A DNA stretch of 64,000 nt, taken from positions 5,270,001 to 5,334,000 of the forward strand of contig NZ_CP011114.1 in the NCBI RefSeq assembly GCF_000993825.1, read 5' to 3'. The translations under genes and the position numbers were made by a program. The notes below the pieces were generated by a model. The model did no database searches. It was not told the DNA's origin and worked only from the letters and a program-made list of their open reading frames with translations. Numbering within the stretch: the stretch's first letter is position 1; each line of letters opens with the position of its first letter. Source of the stretch: Paenibacillus durus ATCC 35681. GTDB taxonomy: Bacteria > Bacillota > Bacilli > Paenibacillales > Paenibacillaceae. Shown here one piece after another: positions 8,058 to 16,055 of this stretch.

Positions 8058-9431
8058 TTGACAAAGCAGTCTGAACTCAAGCAAATCCTAAGCGGCCTTC
8101 CTCAAGAGGAACTTATAAGTATCATATTGGAGGTTGCTGACAGCGACAAGTCTTTCCGCAACCGGATTATGGTCAAGTATTCCAAGGGGGACCGGAATCA
8201 GGAATTGAAGCATTGCAAGCAGTTGATCGACTCTATCGTAAAAAAGTACACAGGCAGAGAAGGCTTCATTCCATATAGGGAAACAGGGAGCTTTGTCTAT
8301 GAAATGGGAGAGTTGCTGGAGAAATCCGGCGGCATGAAAGATCCTATGCTGGCTCTGGACATCGCTTTTTTAGTGCTGGATGAGGCAATAGGTGCTTTTC
8401 AATATGCGGATGATTCCAATGGAGAGATCGGCGCACTGGTGCAGCACACGCTGGAAGTGATCGGGCAAATTGCGGATGAACAAAGTGCGGAGTATGAGAA
8501 TGCCGAGACGGTTAACAAGCTATTCGACCGGGTCTTGGAGATGAGCGCTAGCGATATTTTCCGCGGTTGGGATGAATTTCGCTTGGAACTGCTTGCTATT
8601 TGTGCCGATCTGGCGGAGACGGCAGAGCTTCGGGGGAAGCTGGAAACCCAGGTGAGACGCTTAATTGCCAATAAGGCGGATGAAGAATACGGGCATTATT
8701 TTGACGAACAGGCACATAAGCTGCTGTTTGAGATGATCCGGAACAATGGGAGCCCTGAAGAGGAAAAAGATTTTATTGCGGAGCATTTGCAGTATACTTT
8801 TTTCAGGGAACTGGCTATTCATCAGGCTATGGCGAATAAGGACTATGATAGAGCGGTTGCGCTGGCGGAAGCAGGGGAGCAGCAGGACCACAGCTATGCG
8901 GGCCTTGTTCGTAAATGGAAGGAGCTCAGATATTTGGTCTACAAGAAGCTTTCGCTTCATGCAGAACAAGGGGCACTGGCTAAAGAACTGCTGCTTGGAG
9001 GGGACTTTACTTATTACCATGAACTGGCGGCGCTGGCCGGAGAGAGTAAGGCGGAATTGTACGAAGGCTTGAAAAATGAGTTAAAGAAAGCCGAGGGATG
9101 GCATAATAGAGATCTCTATCTAAAGCTGATAGAGGAGGAAGATGATCTTGACGCCATGATGGATTTTGTAAGAGAGAACCCGTCATCCATTGAACAATAC
9201 GCGGTCCGGCTGGCCGATAAGTACAAAGATGAAGTCATTTCTATTTATGACGGACATATCAATGCGGCTGCAAGTAGGTCAAGCAACCGGAAAGAATATA
9301 AGGAAGTATGCCGGAAGCTGAAACGGTACAAGGAAGTAGCAGGCAAGGAAGGTTTGCAGCAATTAAAGATGACATTAACGAATGCTTACAGCAAAAGGCC
9401 GGCATTTCTGGATGAACTGAGCCGGGTATGA
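8058..9431 (+). CDS. Uncharacterised alpha-helical protein
   Basis: About 457 residues from a TTG at 8058, preceded by AAGGGTG. A more distal TTG at 8022 would leave almost no room for a promoter after the terminator ending near 8006. The protein is almost entirely helical, acidic and cytoplasmic, with regularly spaced amphipathic helix pairs suggesting an alpha-solenoid. I recognise no catalytic motif. It recalls the region that follows the zinc finger in some SWIM-domain proteins of Bacillota, but no zinc-finger cysteines are present. It is a single-gene unit between two terminators. Function unknown. Confidence 0.65.
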   Translation: MTKQSELKQILSGLPQEELISIILEVADSDKSFRNRIMVKYSKGDRNQELKHCKQLIDSIVKKYTGREGFIPYRETGSFVYEMGELLEKSGGMKDPMLALDIAFLVLDEAIGAFQYADDSNGEIGALVQHTLEVIGQIADEQSAEYENAETVNKLFDRVLEMSASDIFRGWDEFRLELLAICADLAETAELRGKLETQVRRLIANKADEEYGHYFDEQAHKLLFEMIRNNGSPEEEKDFIAEHLQYTFFRELAIHQAMANKDYDRAVALAEAGEQQDHSYAGLVRKWKELRYLVYKKLSLHAEQGALAKELLLGGDFTYYHELAALAGESKAELYEGLKNELKKAEGWHNRDLYLKLIEEEDDLDAMMDFVRENPSSIEQYAVRLADKYKDEVISIYDGHINAAASRSSNRKEYKEVCRKLKRYKEVAGKEGLQQLKMTLTNAYSKRPAFLDELSRV

Positions 9432-9485
9432 TTCTTCTCACCAATGGTCTTAACAGGAGCTCAGAGTATAATAAAGGCAACAGAT

Positions 9486-9528
9486 CCCGCCGCGTCTCTT
9501 CACAATGCGAACCACGGCGGGCCTTTTT
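9486..9528 (+). terminator. Rho-independent terminator
   Basis: Stem CCCGCCG/CGGCGGG with a 22-nt loop, followed by CCTTTTTG. It ends the gene at 8058-9431 and separates it from the convergent NlpC/P60 gene. Confidence 0.75.
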
Positions 9529-9595
9529 GTGCTTCGAGCAAATCTCATGAATCAGGAGCTTTCTCATATTATGAACGAAAAGCCGCAAGCCTGTC

Positions 9596-10990
9596 CTAAA
9601 ACACCCGCCGCGCCGTCACGAACCGTTTCTTCCAGTAGTCGCTGAAGGCTTCGGTGCGGACGCCGTATTTCACCGAATAGGTATGCAGCAGCTGGTTGTC
9701 GCCCGCATAGATGGCGACATGCCCGATGTTCAAATCGCGCGCGCCGAAGAACAGCAGGTCGCCCTTGCGCAGCTCGTCCAACCCGACCTCAGTGCCGGTC
9801 GTGGCCTGATCATAGGACACGCGGGGAAGATCAACCGCGAGCGTATCCTGGAAGACGCGCTTCACAAAGGAAGAACAGTCGAAGCTGCCCGTCTGGTCCG
9901 GCGAGGCTCCGAATACATAAGGCGTGCCGAGAAAGGTCTCGCCGTAGGCGATCAGCTCGTCCGCCTGCTTATCGGTCAGGGACGGGCTGGTATAGTCGGT
10001 ATACTTCGGTTTCGCGGATATGTATCCCGTCTGGTTATCCGGGGTCCGCACCTCAAGCCAGAAGGCATCTACTTCGAGCACGACGTGGACTTTCGATCCC
10101 GTGGGCAGCAGCTCCAGAATGTCTGAGCCGCCGCCCGTATCCGGCGAATCGGTGGCTGAAGCTGGCGAACGGCCGCCCGTATCCGGCGCACCGGCGGCTG
10201 AAACTGGTGAACGGCCGCCCGCAACCGCTGAACGGCTACCCAGCTTCAGCGAAGGAGCTGCCGCATCTGCCGGGCCGCTGCCTGGATCCGGCGAGCTGCG
10301 CAGATTGACGCCCCACCGGATGGTCGTTTCGAAGGTCATCGTGGAGATTTGGACGGAGCGGGCCGCCTGGTCCCAGGCAACGGTGCTGCCAAGAGATTCG
10401 CTGACGAAGCGCAGCGGAACCATCGTATATCCCCCGGATATTTGCCCGGGCGTACTAAGCTGCACCGTCCGTTCGTTCACCGTAGCGGTAAGATCCCCGA
10501 TGCGGTAGGTCAGAGTAGTGCCGTCCTTCGTGGCCGTGACCGTCTTGTCCGCATTGTTCCAGGACAGCTTGGCCCCCTGTCCCTCGAACAGACGGCGCAT
10601 GGGAACGAGCAGCGTGCCGTTCACATTAACCGGCTCCGCCTCGGTCTGAAGCAGCGAGCCGTCCAGATAGATGGATATCGGCGCGGGAACGGTCTGGGAC
10701 GGCTGGATAGTCTGGGCATCCGGAGCCGTCTGAACGGTCCCGGCAGCCGCCTGATCGGTTCCGGCCGTCCGGGAAGCCGTTTCAGCCGTCTGAGTGCCCG
10801 GCTTGGCCGCACCCTCCGCATGGGCGGAGGCTGAATATAACAGAGAAGACAGGGCGAGAATGGAAAGCAGCGCGTTTCTAAAATATAAGAATTTATAAGC
10901 TGAGCGCTTATCATTTTGTTTTATATTTCTACGAGAAACGTTATCATCCCTAAAAGGACGGTAAAGCCGTTTCTTCTTGCGTATCGTCAT
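9596..10990 (-). CDS. Secreted NlpC/P60 peptidoglycan endopeptidase with stalk and SH3 domains
   Basis: 464 residues with a basic N-terminus and a signal peptide (about 36-58). Residues about 105-225 form the copper-amine-oxidase-N-like stalk domain, with the paired motifs LVPMRRLFEGQGAKLSW and MVPLRFVSESLGSTVAW. A Pro/Ser/Gly linker contains a 42-bp repeat, then a bacterial SH3 domain. The catalytic domain has FDCSSF with C372 and IGHVAIYAGD with H424, the usual Cys-His pair. It should cleave peptide cross-links in peptidoglycan during wall growth or separation. Despite the stalk domain's name it has no oxidase activity and is unrelated to the amine oxidase upstream. Confidence 0.92.
   Translation of the reverse strand: MTIRKKKRLYRPFRDDNVSRRNIKQNDKRSAYKFLYFRNALLSILALSSLLYSASAHAEGAAKPGTQTAETASRTAGTDQAAAGTVQTAPDAQTIQPSQTVPAPISIYLDGSLLQTEAEPVNVNGTLLVPMRRLFEGQGAKLSWNNADKTVTATKDGTTLTYRIGDLTATVNERTVQLSTPGQISGGYTMVPLRFVSESLGSTVAWDQAARSVQISTMTFETTIRWGVNLRSSPDPGSGPADAAAPSLKLGSRSAVAGGRSPVSAAGAPDTGGRSPASATDSPDTGGGSDILELLPTGSKVHVVLEVDAFWLEVRTPDNQTGYISAKPKYTDYTSPSLTDKQADELIAYGETFLGTPYVFGASPDQTGSFDCSSFVKRVFQDTLAVDLPRVSYDQATTGTEVGLDELRKGDLLFFGARDLNIGHVAIYAGDNQLLHTYSVKYGVRTEAFSDYWKKRFVTARRVF
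10130..10234. repeat. 42-bp tandem repeat in the NlpC/P60 linker
   Basis: Units begin at 10130 and 10172 with gccgcccgtatccggcg, and a partial unit begins at 10214. The period of 42 bp keeps the reading frame and encodes repeated GGRSPxSAxxxPDTG segments. Copy number could change by slippage and so vary the linker length. Confidence 0.8.
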
Positions 10991-11089
10991 GAGATCATCA
11001 CCTTGTAGATGGATTCATTATGTATAGTTAGACTAAGAAAAAGCGAAATGGTTTTGCTATGCGTATAAGTTTTGTTATAAGTTATTTCA

Positions 11090-11118
11090 TTGACGATCTC
11101 CCGAAAATGAATTAGAAT
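11090..11118 (+). promoter_or_regulatory. Sigma-A promoter of the fluoride exporter
   Basis: TTGACG (11090-11095), a 17-bp spacer and TAGAAT (11113-11118). Predicted transcription starts about 8 nt before the fluoride aptamer. Confidence 0.7.
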
Positions 11119-11133
11119 CGTCCTAACTAATAC

Positions 11134-11226
11134 GGGGCGATGGAGTTCGCCATAACCGCCGCGAGGCTGATGACTCCTACCAGAGGATTTTCACTTCCCT
11201 GGTAGGGGTCTGTTTTTTTATTTTTA
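11134..11226 (+). ncRNA. Fluoride riboswitch (crcB motif) with terminator
   Basis: The aptamer (11134-11181) carries the conserved elements GGCGATGGAGTTCGCCATAA, then CCGCC, and GGCTGATGACTCCTACC, matching the crcB consensus. Its 3' strand overlaps the left arm of a terminator, GACTCCTACCAG (11172-11183), which pairs with CTGGTAGGGGTC (11199-11210) ahead of a run of T. When fluoride binds, the aptamer should hold the left arm and prevent termination, switching on the CLC-type exporter downstream. The mechanism is known for the family; its operation here is inferred from the overlap. Confidence 0.95.
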
Positions 11227-11247
11227 ACTAGGAAGGGAAAGAAGAAG

Positions 11248-12591
11248 ATGAATGCTGCAAGACAAAAGCGGGCGCTGTGGAGCGAAAAATGGAGGTTTGC
11301 CGCTCTAGCGGGTACGCTGCTGAAATGGTTGGTCCTCGGGAGCGGTGTGGGCGTACTTTCCGGCACGGCCTCCGCGTTTTTCCTAAAAAGTCTGGATTAT
11401 GTGACCGATCTGAGAATGGCAAATCCCTGGCTGCTGTTTCTGCTTCCGCTCGGCGGGGCGCTGGTCAGCTTCCTTTATCTGAAGATCGGCAAGAATAGCG
11501 GGAAGGGAAACAACCTGATTCTTGAACAAATCAACAATGACAATGAGACCATTCCGCTGCGGATGGCGCCGCTGGTCTTATTCGGAACCTTGGTCACGCA
11601 TTTGTTCGGCGGGTCTGCGGGCCGCGAGGGTACAGCCGTACAGATGGGCGGAAGTCTGGCCGAATGGTTCGGCAGAATACTCCGCGTCCGGTCCCTCGAC
11701 CGCAAAATCCTGCTGATCTGCGGCATAAGCGGCGGGTTCGGCTCGATCTTCGGGACACCTTTGGCGGGCACGGTGTTCGGCCTCGAGGTGCTTGCCATCG
11801 GGTTGATCAGTCACGAAGCGCTGATTCCGGCATTTGTGGCTGCTTTTACGGGCAATCTGGTCACGACATCGTTCTGGGGCGTTTCCCATATCCATTACCA
11901 TATCGGCGAAGTGCCCGGTTTAACGTGGATCGTCATCCTTAAGGTCGTCCTCGCCGCGATCCTGTTCGGGTTGACCAGTATTGTATTCAGTGAATTGACT
12001 CACGCGCTGAAAAAAGGGTACACCAGGCTGTTCAAGAACCCCATGCTGAAAAGCGCGGCGGGCGGCGTGGTCATCATCGGTCTGGTCTATTTGCTGGGAA
12101 CCCGCGATTACTTGGGGCTGGGCATTCCGCTCATTCAGAGTTCTTTTACGGAAACCGTTTCTCCGTTCGCTTTTTTGGGCAAGCTGGTCTTTACTTCTCT
12201 TACCTTGGGAGCTGGATTTCAGGGGGGCGAGGTGACGCCTTTGTTCGCAATCGGGGCCACTTTGGGGAACGCGCTGTCTGGATTTTTGCATCTATACGCT
12301 CCATTTTTGGCGGGTCTCGGATTTATCTCCGTATTTTGCGGCGCAACCAACACTCCGATCGCATGCTTTCTGATGGGAATTGAGCTGTTCGGGTCGGATG
12401 CGGCGATTTACATGTTCATTGCCTGTCTCGTCAGCTATCTGTTCTCGGGCCATACAGGCATCTACACCTCTCAGCTAATCGGGACATCCAAGAGCCACCT
12501 CCTGCCGATCCCTCAAGGGACAACCTTGGCGGGTGTGAAAGATCTGAGGAAGCAGAAGGACAAAGAAACTTCCGGTTCGGTCAAAAGATAA
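11248..12591 (+). CDS. CLC-F type fluoride/proton antiporter
   Basis: 447 residues with about ten or more membrane helices of the CLC fold. The first signature reads AGREGTAVQMGG, with threonine where chloride CLCs usually have proline (GREGP), a feature of the fluoride-selective clade. FGSIFGTPLAGTVFGLE and VFCGATNTPIACFLMGIELF are the other core helices lining the pore. The protein exports toxic fluoride in exchange for protons. The assignment is strongly supported by the fluoride riboswitch directly upstream. Translation starts 22 nt after the riboswitch terminator. Confidence 0.93.
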   Translation: MNAARQKRALWSEKWRFAALAGTLLKWLVLGSGVGVLSGTASAFFLKSLDYVTDLRMANPWLLFLLPLGGALVSFLYLKIGKNSGKGNNLILEQINNDNETIPLRMAPLVLFGTLVTHLFGGSAGREGTAVQMGGSLAEWFGRILRVRSLDRKILLICGISGGFGSIFGTPLAGTVFGLEVLAIGLISHEALIPAFVAAFTGNLVTTSFWGVSHIHYHIGEVPGLTWIVILKVVLAAILFGLTSIVFSELTHALKKGYTRLFKNPMLKSAAGGVVIIGLVYLLGTRDYLGLGIPLIQSSFTETVSPFAFLGKLVFTSLTLGAGFQGGEVTPLFAIGATLGNALSGFLHLYAPFLAGLGFISVFCGATNTPIACFLMGIELFGSDAAIYMFIACLVSYLFSGHTGIYTSQLIGTSKSHLLPIPQGTTLAGVKDLRKQKDKETSGSVKR

Positions 12592-12667
12592 AGCCCCGCA
12601 TACGCCGTGTGAAAAAAATGCGCGGATGATATAATAAAGTTAGCTTAGACGAAAGGGAATTTACCAT

Positions 12668-13114
12668 ATGGAATTTGCGGAATCGAACGGGCTTATGGCC
12701 GGCTGGCTGGCGCTGACCCATATTCAGTCGAATACGGCGGGCAGGCTGGAACAAGCGCTGCAAGAAAGGCATCGGATGTCCCTGAAGGAATTTTATTTGC
12801 TGTTGTTTTTGTCCGAAGCACCCGGGAAAAAGCTCCGTCTCCAGCAGCTCGAATCGATGGTTGGGCTGAGCCAGAGCGCGATGTCGCGGTTAGTCAGCCG
12901 GTTCGAGGCCAAGGGCTGCGGAGCGCTGAAAAGACATATTTGCGAGGAGGACCGCAGAAGCGTCTACACTTCATTGACTCCGTTTGGCCAGGAGAAGGTG
13001 GACCGTGCGTACGCCACCGTTCAATCTGTTCTTCTGGATGCTCTGCCGGGGCGGGAGCTTGAGAATGTGCTGAACCAGCTTCTTGAGGCCAAAGGAAGCT
13101 CGGCGGATTCTTAA
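12668..13114 (+). CDS. MarR-family transcriptional regulator
   Basis: 148 residues with the MarR winged helix: LRLQQLESMVGLSQSAMSRL as the helix-turn-helix and EEDRRSVYTSLTPFGQEKV as the wing. A GAAAGGG box precedes the ATG and a TATAAT at 12630-12635 is a plausible -10 box. It follows the fluoride exporter by 76 bp without a clear terminator, so some read-through is possible. No ligand or target is evident; the downstream membrane genes are separated from it by a terminator. Confidence 0.85.
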   Translation: MEFAESNGLMAGWLALTHIQSNTAGRLEQALQERHRMSLKEFYLLLFLSEAPGKKLRLQQLESMVGLSQSAMSRLVSRFEAKGCGALKRHICEEDRRSVYTSLTPFGQEKVDRAYATVQSVLLDALPGRELENVLNQLLEAKGSSADS

Positions 13115-13154
13115 TCCGTCACTTCCGGAGCCGCGCCGCTAAAGAACAGATAAG

Positions 13155-13194
13155 CCCTTGATTCATCAACCTGATGATGGATTAAGGGTTTTAA
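13155..13194 (+). terminator. Rho-independent terminator
   Basis: A 14-bp stem (13155-13168 with 13175-13188, two wobble pairs) and a 6-nt loop, followed by TTTTAATC. It ends the MarR gene. Its position also argues against the DUF202 gene starting as far upstream as 13158. Confidence 0.7.
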
Positions 13195-13214
13195 TCATTA
13201 AGGGGTTGAAGCAT

Positions 13215-13595
13215 TTGACGCCGCAGGGGAATGAATCGGAATCGAAATACACACAGCAGCATCTGGCGAACGAACGGACGTATCTGGCCTGGATTCGCAC
13301 CGCAGTCGCCTTGGTGGGTCTCGGCTTTCTGGCGGCCGGTCTCGTGTTCGGGGATAACCGGTACAGCGGAGTCGGCCATATGGTCGCGGCCATCGCGGGT
13401 ATTTCCGCAGTACTGCTAGGGGGAGGCGTGGTAGCCGGAGCTACTTGGGATTATTTGCGAAAAAGAGAAGGGATCAACAAGGAGCAGTTCCGTTCGTCCT
13501 CTATGCTCATCCGGCTGGTGTTCTTTTCCCTGACTGCCATTGAACTACTGCTGATCGTGCTGGTCGTGTTAATGCTTTACAGAAATCCATTTTAG
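13215..13595 (+). CDS. DUF202 (YidH-type) membrane protein
   Basis: About 126 residues from a TTG at 13215, which AAGGGG precedes by 9 nt; an upstream in-frame start at 13158 would lie inside a terminator. The motif LANERTYLAWIRTAVALVGLG is the DUF202 signature, followed by two more membrane helices (three in all). The family is widespread, and no biochemical role is settled. It is followed after 10 bp by another small membrane protein, probably co-transcribed. Confidence 0.8.
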   Translation: MTPQGNESESKYTQQHLANERTYLAWIRTAVALVGLGFLAAGLVFGDNRYSGVGHMVAAIAGISAVLLGGGVVAGATWDYLRKREGINKEQFRSSSMLIRLVFFSLTAIELLLIVLVVLMLYRNPF

Positions 13596-13605
13596 GAGGG
13601 TCACA

Positions 13606-13794
13606 GTGAAGAACAGAACCGGCGTCATGGTTGCCGTCTCCATTATACTCATCATTATTAGCAGCCAGATTCCTTCATATCAATCGAAAATGCTCGGCGT
13701 CTTGCAGCAGCTCCTGCTCGGACTTGGGATGATTGGCTGCCTGCTGGCGGTGTGGAAATTTATGAAGAGCGGCGGCAAGAAAAAGAATAGCTGA
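13606..13794 (+). CDS. Small membrane protein, unknown function
   Basis: 62 residues from a GTG at 13606 with AGGAGGG 8 nt upstream. Two hydrophobic helices (about 6-20 and 30-51) end in a basic tail, SGGKKKNS. It directly follows the DUF202 gene and precedes a strong terminator, so the two form a short operon. I do not recognise the family. Confidence 0.65.
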   Translation: MKNRTGVMVAVSIILIIISSQIPSYQSKMLGVLQQLLLGLGMIGCLLAVWKFMKSGGKKKNS

Positions 13795-13816
13795 CTTGAT
13801 GAACAAGCCGCGGATT

Positions 13817-13860
13817 ACAGAGGGCGCTCTCCGGTATGGAGCAGCGCCTTCTGTATTTTT
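13817..13860 (+). terminator. Rho-independent terminator
   Basis: Stem ACAGAGGGCGCT/AGCGCCTTCTGT, followed by ATTTTTATC. It closes the DUF202/small membrane protein operon. Confidence 0.85.
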
Positions 13861-14019
13861 ATCATTCCCCAAATCCGATCTCTTCTTTCTGTAAATAATA
13901 GTTATACCAACAATATGGGCGGATTGCTGCTTTGTCAATTTGACAAACATCCATTGGGATGAAAATCTCTGTTCAAATATGTCAGCATTTTGAGCGGACC
14001 GGCAGGCCGCAAAAAGTAG

Positions 14020-14051
14020 TTGACCTTGACACTGGTGTCAGGGTCTATAAT
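14020..14051 (+). promoter_or_regulatory. MerR-type promoter with operator dyad
   Basis: TTGACC (14020-14025) and TATAAT (14046-14051) are separated by a 20-bp spacer, longer than the usual 17. The spacer holds a dyad with arms ACCTTGACAC and GTGTCAGGGT around TG. This is the classic architecture activated by MerR regulators, which twist the DNA to realign the boxes. It fixes the downstream MerR start at 14088. Confidence 0.88.
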
Positions 14052-14087
14052 GAACCTAAACATTCTCATAATCCGGAGAGAAATGCA

Positions 14088-14480
14088 ATGAAAATAGGCG
14101 AGCTTGCCAAACTGACGGGCGTTAGCGTCCGGTCGCTTCGATATTACGAGTCACAAGGTTTGATTTCGCCGGTCCGTCTGGCCAACGGCTACCGCGAATA
14201 TTCTCCGCTTGCTGCGGAGACGGTGAGGACGATCAAGCTGTACTTAAACTTAGGACTGACGACAGAGGAAATCGCGGGTTTTTTACACTGCGTGTTGAAG
14301 AACAAGGAGGCTTTCTGCGCCGAGGTGATGCCGCTGTATGAGTCCAAGCTGGAGGAGATTGAACGTCAGCTGCATCAGCTGACTCAGATCAAGCTTAATT
14401 TGGAGGAAAGAATGGCTTCCATTCGGCGGGAGCGGGAAGGTTCCGGCGCTGAAACTCAAACTAAAGCAGGAGAGGAATGA
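14088..14480 (+). CDS. MerR-family regulator of a thioredoxin operon
   Basis: 130 residues from the ATG at 14088; a longer upstream frame runs through the promoter and is rejected. MKIGELAKLTGVSVRSLRYY is the MerR DNA-binding motif, and the long helix EEIERQLHQLTQIKLNLEER is the dimerisation coiled coil. Two cysteines in HCVLKNKEAFC could sense thiol or electrophile stress (inference). The stop overlaps the region of the next gene's start, and the next product is a thioredoxin, so the regulator probably activates its own promoter and the thioredoxin under thiol stress. Confidence 0.9.
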   Translation: MKIGELAKLTGVSVRSLRYYESQGLISPVRLANGYREYSPLAAETVRTIKLYLNLGLTTEEIAGFLHCVLKNKEAFCAEVMPLYESKLEEIERQLHQLTQIKLNLEERMASIRREREGSGAETQTKAGEE

Positions 14481-14485
14481 TTCTA

Positions 14486-14809
14486 ATGGCGATTAAACAT
14501 GCGGAAACACCTGAGGGTCTGAGGGAAGAGGTAGCAGGGGGCGGTCTGGTGCTTGTCGATTACGGAGCGGCATGGTGCCCGCCTTGCAGGAATCTGCTGC
14601 CGATATTGGAGGAATTGGACCGGGATTACGGTGAAGCGGTATCCGTCGTGAAGGTTGACTGCGACGAGCTGCCCGAGCTGGCTGCAGAAGCCGGTGTCAT
14701 GAGCATGCCGACCGTAATCTTCTATAAGGGCGGACAGCCGGTGGAGAAGCTGGTCGGCCTAAGCCCGAAATCGGTATATACGGGCGTTCTGAGCAGACAT
14801 CTATCATAA
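14486..14809 (+). CDS. Thioredoxin-like protein with a CPPC active site
   Basis: 107 residues from the ATG at 14486; an ATG at 14477 is only 1 nt from the AGGAGAGG box, so the later start is preferred. The active site is WCPPC (C31 and C34) rather than the usual WCGPC, which is expected to change the redox potential. The cis-proline loop MSMPTVIFYKGG is intact. It lacks a signal peptide and should act in the cytoplasm as a thiol reductant. It is co-transcribed with the MerR regulator. Confidence 0.9.
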   Translation: MAIKHAETPEGLREEVAGGGLVLVDYGAAWCPPCRNLLPILEELDRDYGEAVSVVKVDCDELPELAAEAGVMSMPTVIFYKGGQPVEKLVGLSPKSVYTGVLSRHLS

Positions 14810-14823
14810 TTAGGCGAAGCGAA

Positions 14824-14866
14824 GGCTCGCGGACATGTGGCCGGTTGGTCATCCGCGAGTCTTTTT
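14824..14866 (+). terminator. Rho-independent terminator
   Basis: Stem GGCTCGCGGA/TCCGCGAGTC with a loop of about 19 nt, followed by TTTTTC. It ends the MerR-thioredoxin operon. Confidence 0.85.
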
Positions 14867-14928
14867 CATGGTTGGGGAGGTAGCCGGGATCACCCATTTG
14901 ATATTCCCTCTATCGGAAATCATCGCGC

Positions 14929-14984
14929 TTGACAATTGACTAAGGGTCATTTATTATTGACCCAAGGTCACTGACCTAAGGTCA
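14929..14984 (+). promoter_or_regulatory. Promoter with three TetR-type operators
   Basis: TTGACA (14929-14934), 17 bp, TATTAT (14952-14957). Three 13-bp palindromic boxes overlap or follow it: TGACTAAGGGTCA (14937-14949), TGACCCAAGGTCA (14958-14970) and TGACCTAAGGTCA (14972-14984). The first lies in the spacer and the others just after the -10 box, so binding would block transcription. The TetR gene two cistrons downstream is the likely repressor. Confidence 0.8.
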
Positions 14985-15104
14985 TTTCGTGAGGGGTGAT
15001 GAATTAAATTCCAATTCTGTTTTAAGAATTCTTTCAAGAAAGTTAAACGAAGTTTTGCGGTTAAGCTTTTTTTAAAATTACGAACAGAATAGGGGAAATG
15101 GATT

Positions 15105-15923
15105 ATGGCGAACAATGTAGTTGTAATTACGGGCGCATCGTCTGGTATCGGTAAGGAGACGGCTAAGTATTTTGCTGAAAAAGGATGGACAGTCGCGGCG
15201 ACTATGCGTACTCCAGATAAGGAAACCGAACTGACTGAGATTGAAAATGTTAAAATCTATCCATTGGATGTTACAGATTTTGAGAGTATAGAGTCCGCAA
15301 AAAACGCAATTATCAATGATTTCGGGAAAGTCGATGTCGTGTTGAACAATGCAGGGTACGGATTAATGGGGGCTTTTGAGTTAGCCAATTATGAGCAAAT
15401 CAAGCGCCAATATGATGTCAATGTTTTTGGTTTGTTCGCAGTGACCAAGGCTTTCTTACCTCATTTCAGAGAAAACAAAAAGGGTCTGTTTATTAATATT
15501 TCTTCGGTTGCCGGAAAGACCACCTTTCCGTATTTGAGCATGTACCATTCAACGAAATGGGCGGTTGAAGGCTTCACCGAGTCACTTGGATTTGAATTGG
15601 GTCGATTAGGGATCAAGGCCAAGCTCGTTGAACCGGGCGGGGTTGCCACCGATTTTAGCGGCCGTTCATTGGTTATCACTGCATCTGAAACTGTGGAAGA
15701 TTACAATGAAGATTTTGATACGTTCCAACAAGCCATCCAATCGATGCTGATAGAAAGTGAACCCATTGTCATTGCTAAAGTCATTTATGAAGCGGCTACG
15801 GATGGTAAGGATCAAGTACGATATATAGCAGGAGAAGATGCAGTCCAGGCCATTGGCGCCAGAGCACAAATGGGTGATGAAGCATTTATCAAAATGGTAA
15901 AGGAACGTTCATTTAGCAAATAA
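15105..15923 (+). CDS. Short-chain dehydrogenase/reductase
   Basis: 272 residues of the classical SDR type: TGASSGIG (9-16) binds the cofactor, NNAG is the structural motif, and the catalytic set is Ser in NISSVAG with Y147 and K151 in YHSTK. It reduces or oxidises an unknown carbonyl/alcohol with NAD(P). The 5' leader is long, about 140 nt, and contains ATTCTGTT and AACAGAAT arms that could pair. The gene is under the triple operator promoter and is followed by a terminator and then the TetR gene. Confidence 0.88.
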   Translation: MANNVVVITGASSGIGKETAKYFAEKGWTVAATMRTPDKETELTEIENVKIYPLDVTDFESIESAKNAIINDFGKVDVVLNNAGYGLMGAFELANYEQIKRQYDVNVFGLFAVTKAFLPHFRENKKGLFINISSVAGKTTFPYLSMYHSTKWAVEGFTESLGFELGRLGIKAKLVEPGGVATDFSGRSLVITASETVEDYNEDFDTFQQAIQSMLIESEPIVIAKVIYEAATDGKDQVRYIAGEDAVQAIGARAQMGDEAFIKMVKERSFSK

Positions 15924-15944
15924 GCAAAAGAAAAACGGTAATAG

Positions 15945-15983
15945 ACCCCTTTGAGCTAAGAACGATTCAAGGGGGTTTTTTCA
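15945..15983 (+). terminator. Rho-independent terminator
   Basis: Stem ACCCCTTTGA/TCAAGGGGGT with a 12-nt loop, followed by TTTTT. It separates the SDR gene from the TetR gene. Confidence 0.8.
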
Positions 15984-16055
15984 TTGAGCTGCTGCCTTAT
16001 GAGAAATAGAAACTTAGCGTATAATGAAGCTAGTTCAATGATTTGGGGTGTTTGG

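Noticed and set aside
9596..10990. Calling the NlpC/P60 protein a copper amine oxidase because of its N-terminal domain
   Set aside because: That domain is a general stalk module; the protein has no topaquinone motif or copper histidines, and its catalytic part is a cysteine peptidase.
13959..14087. N-terminal extension of the thioredoxin-linked MerR gene
   Set aside because: The stretch contains the -35 and -10 boxes and operator of that gene, so translation must start at 14088.
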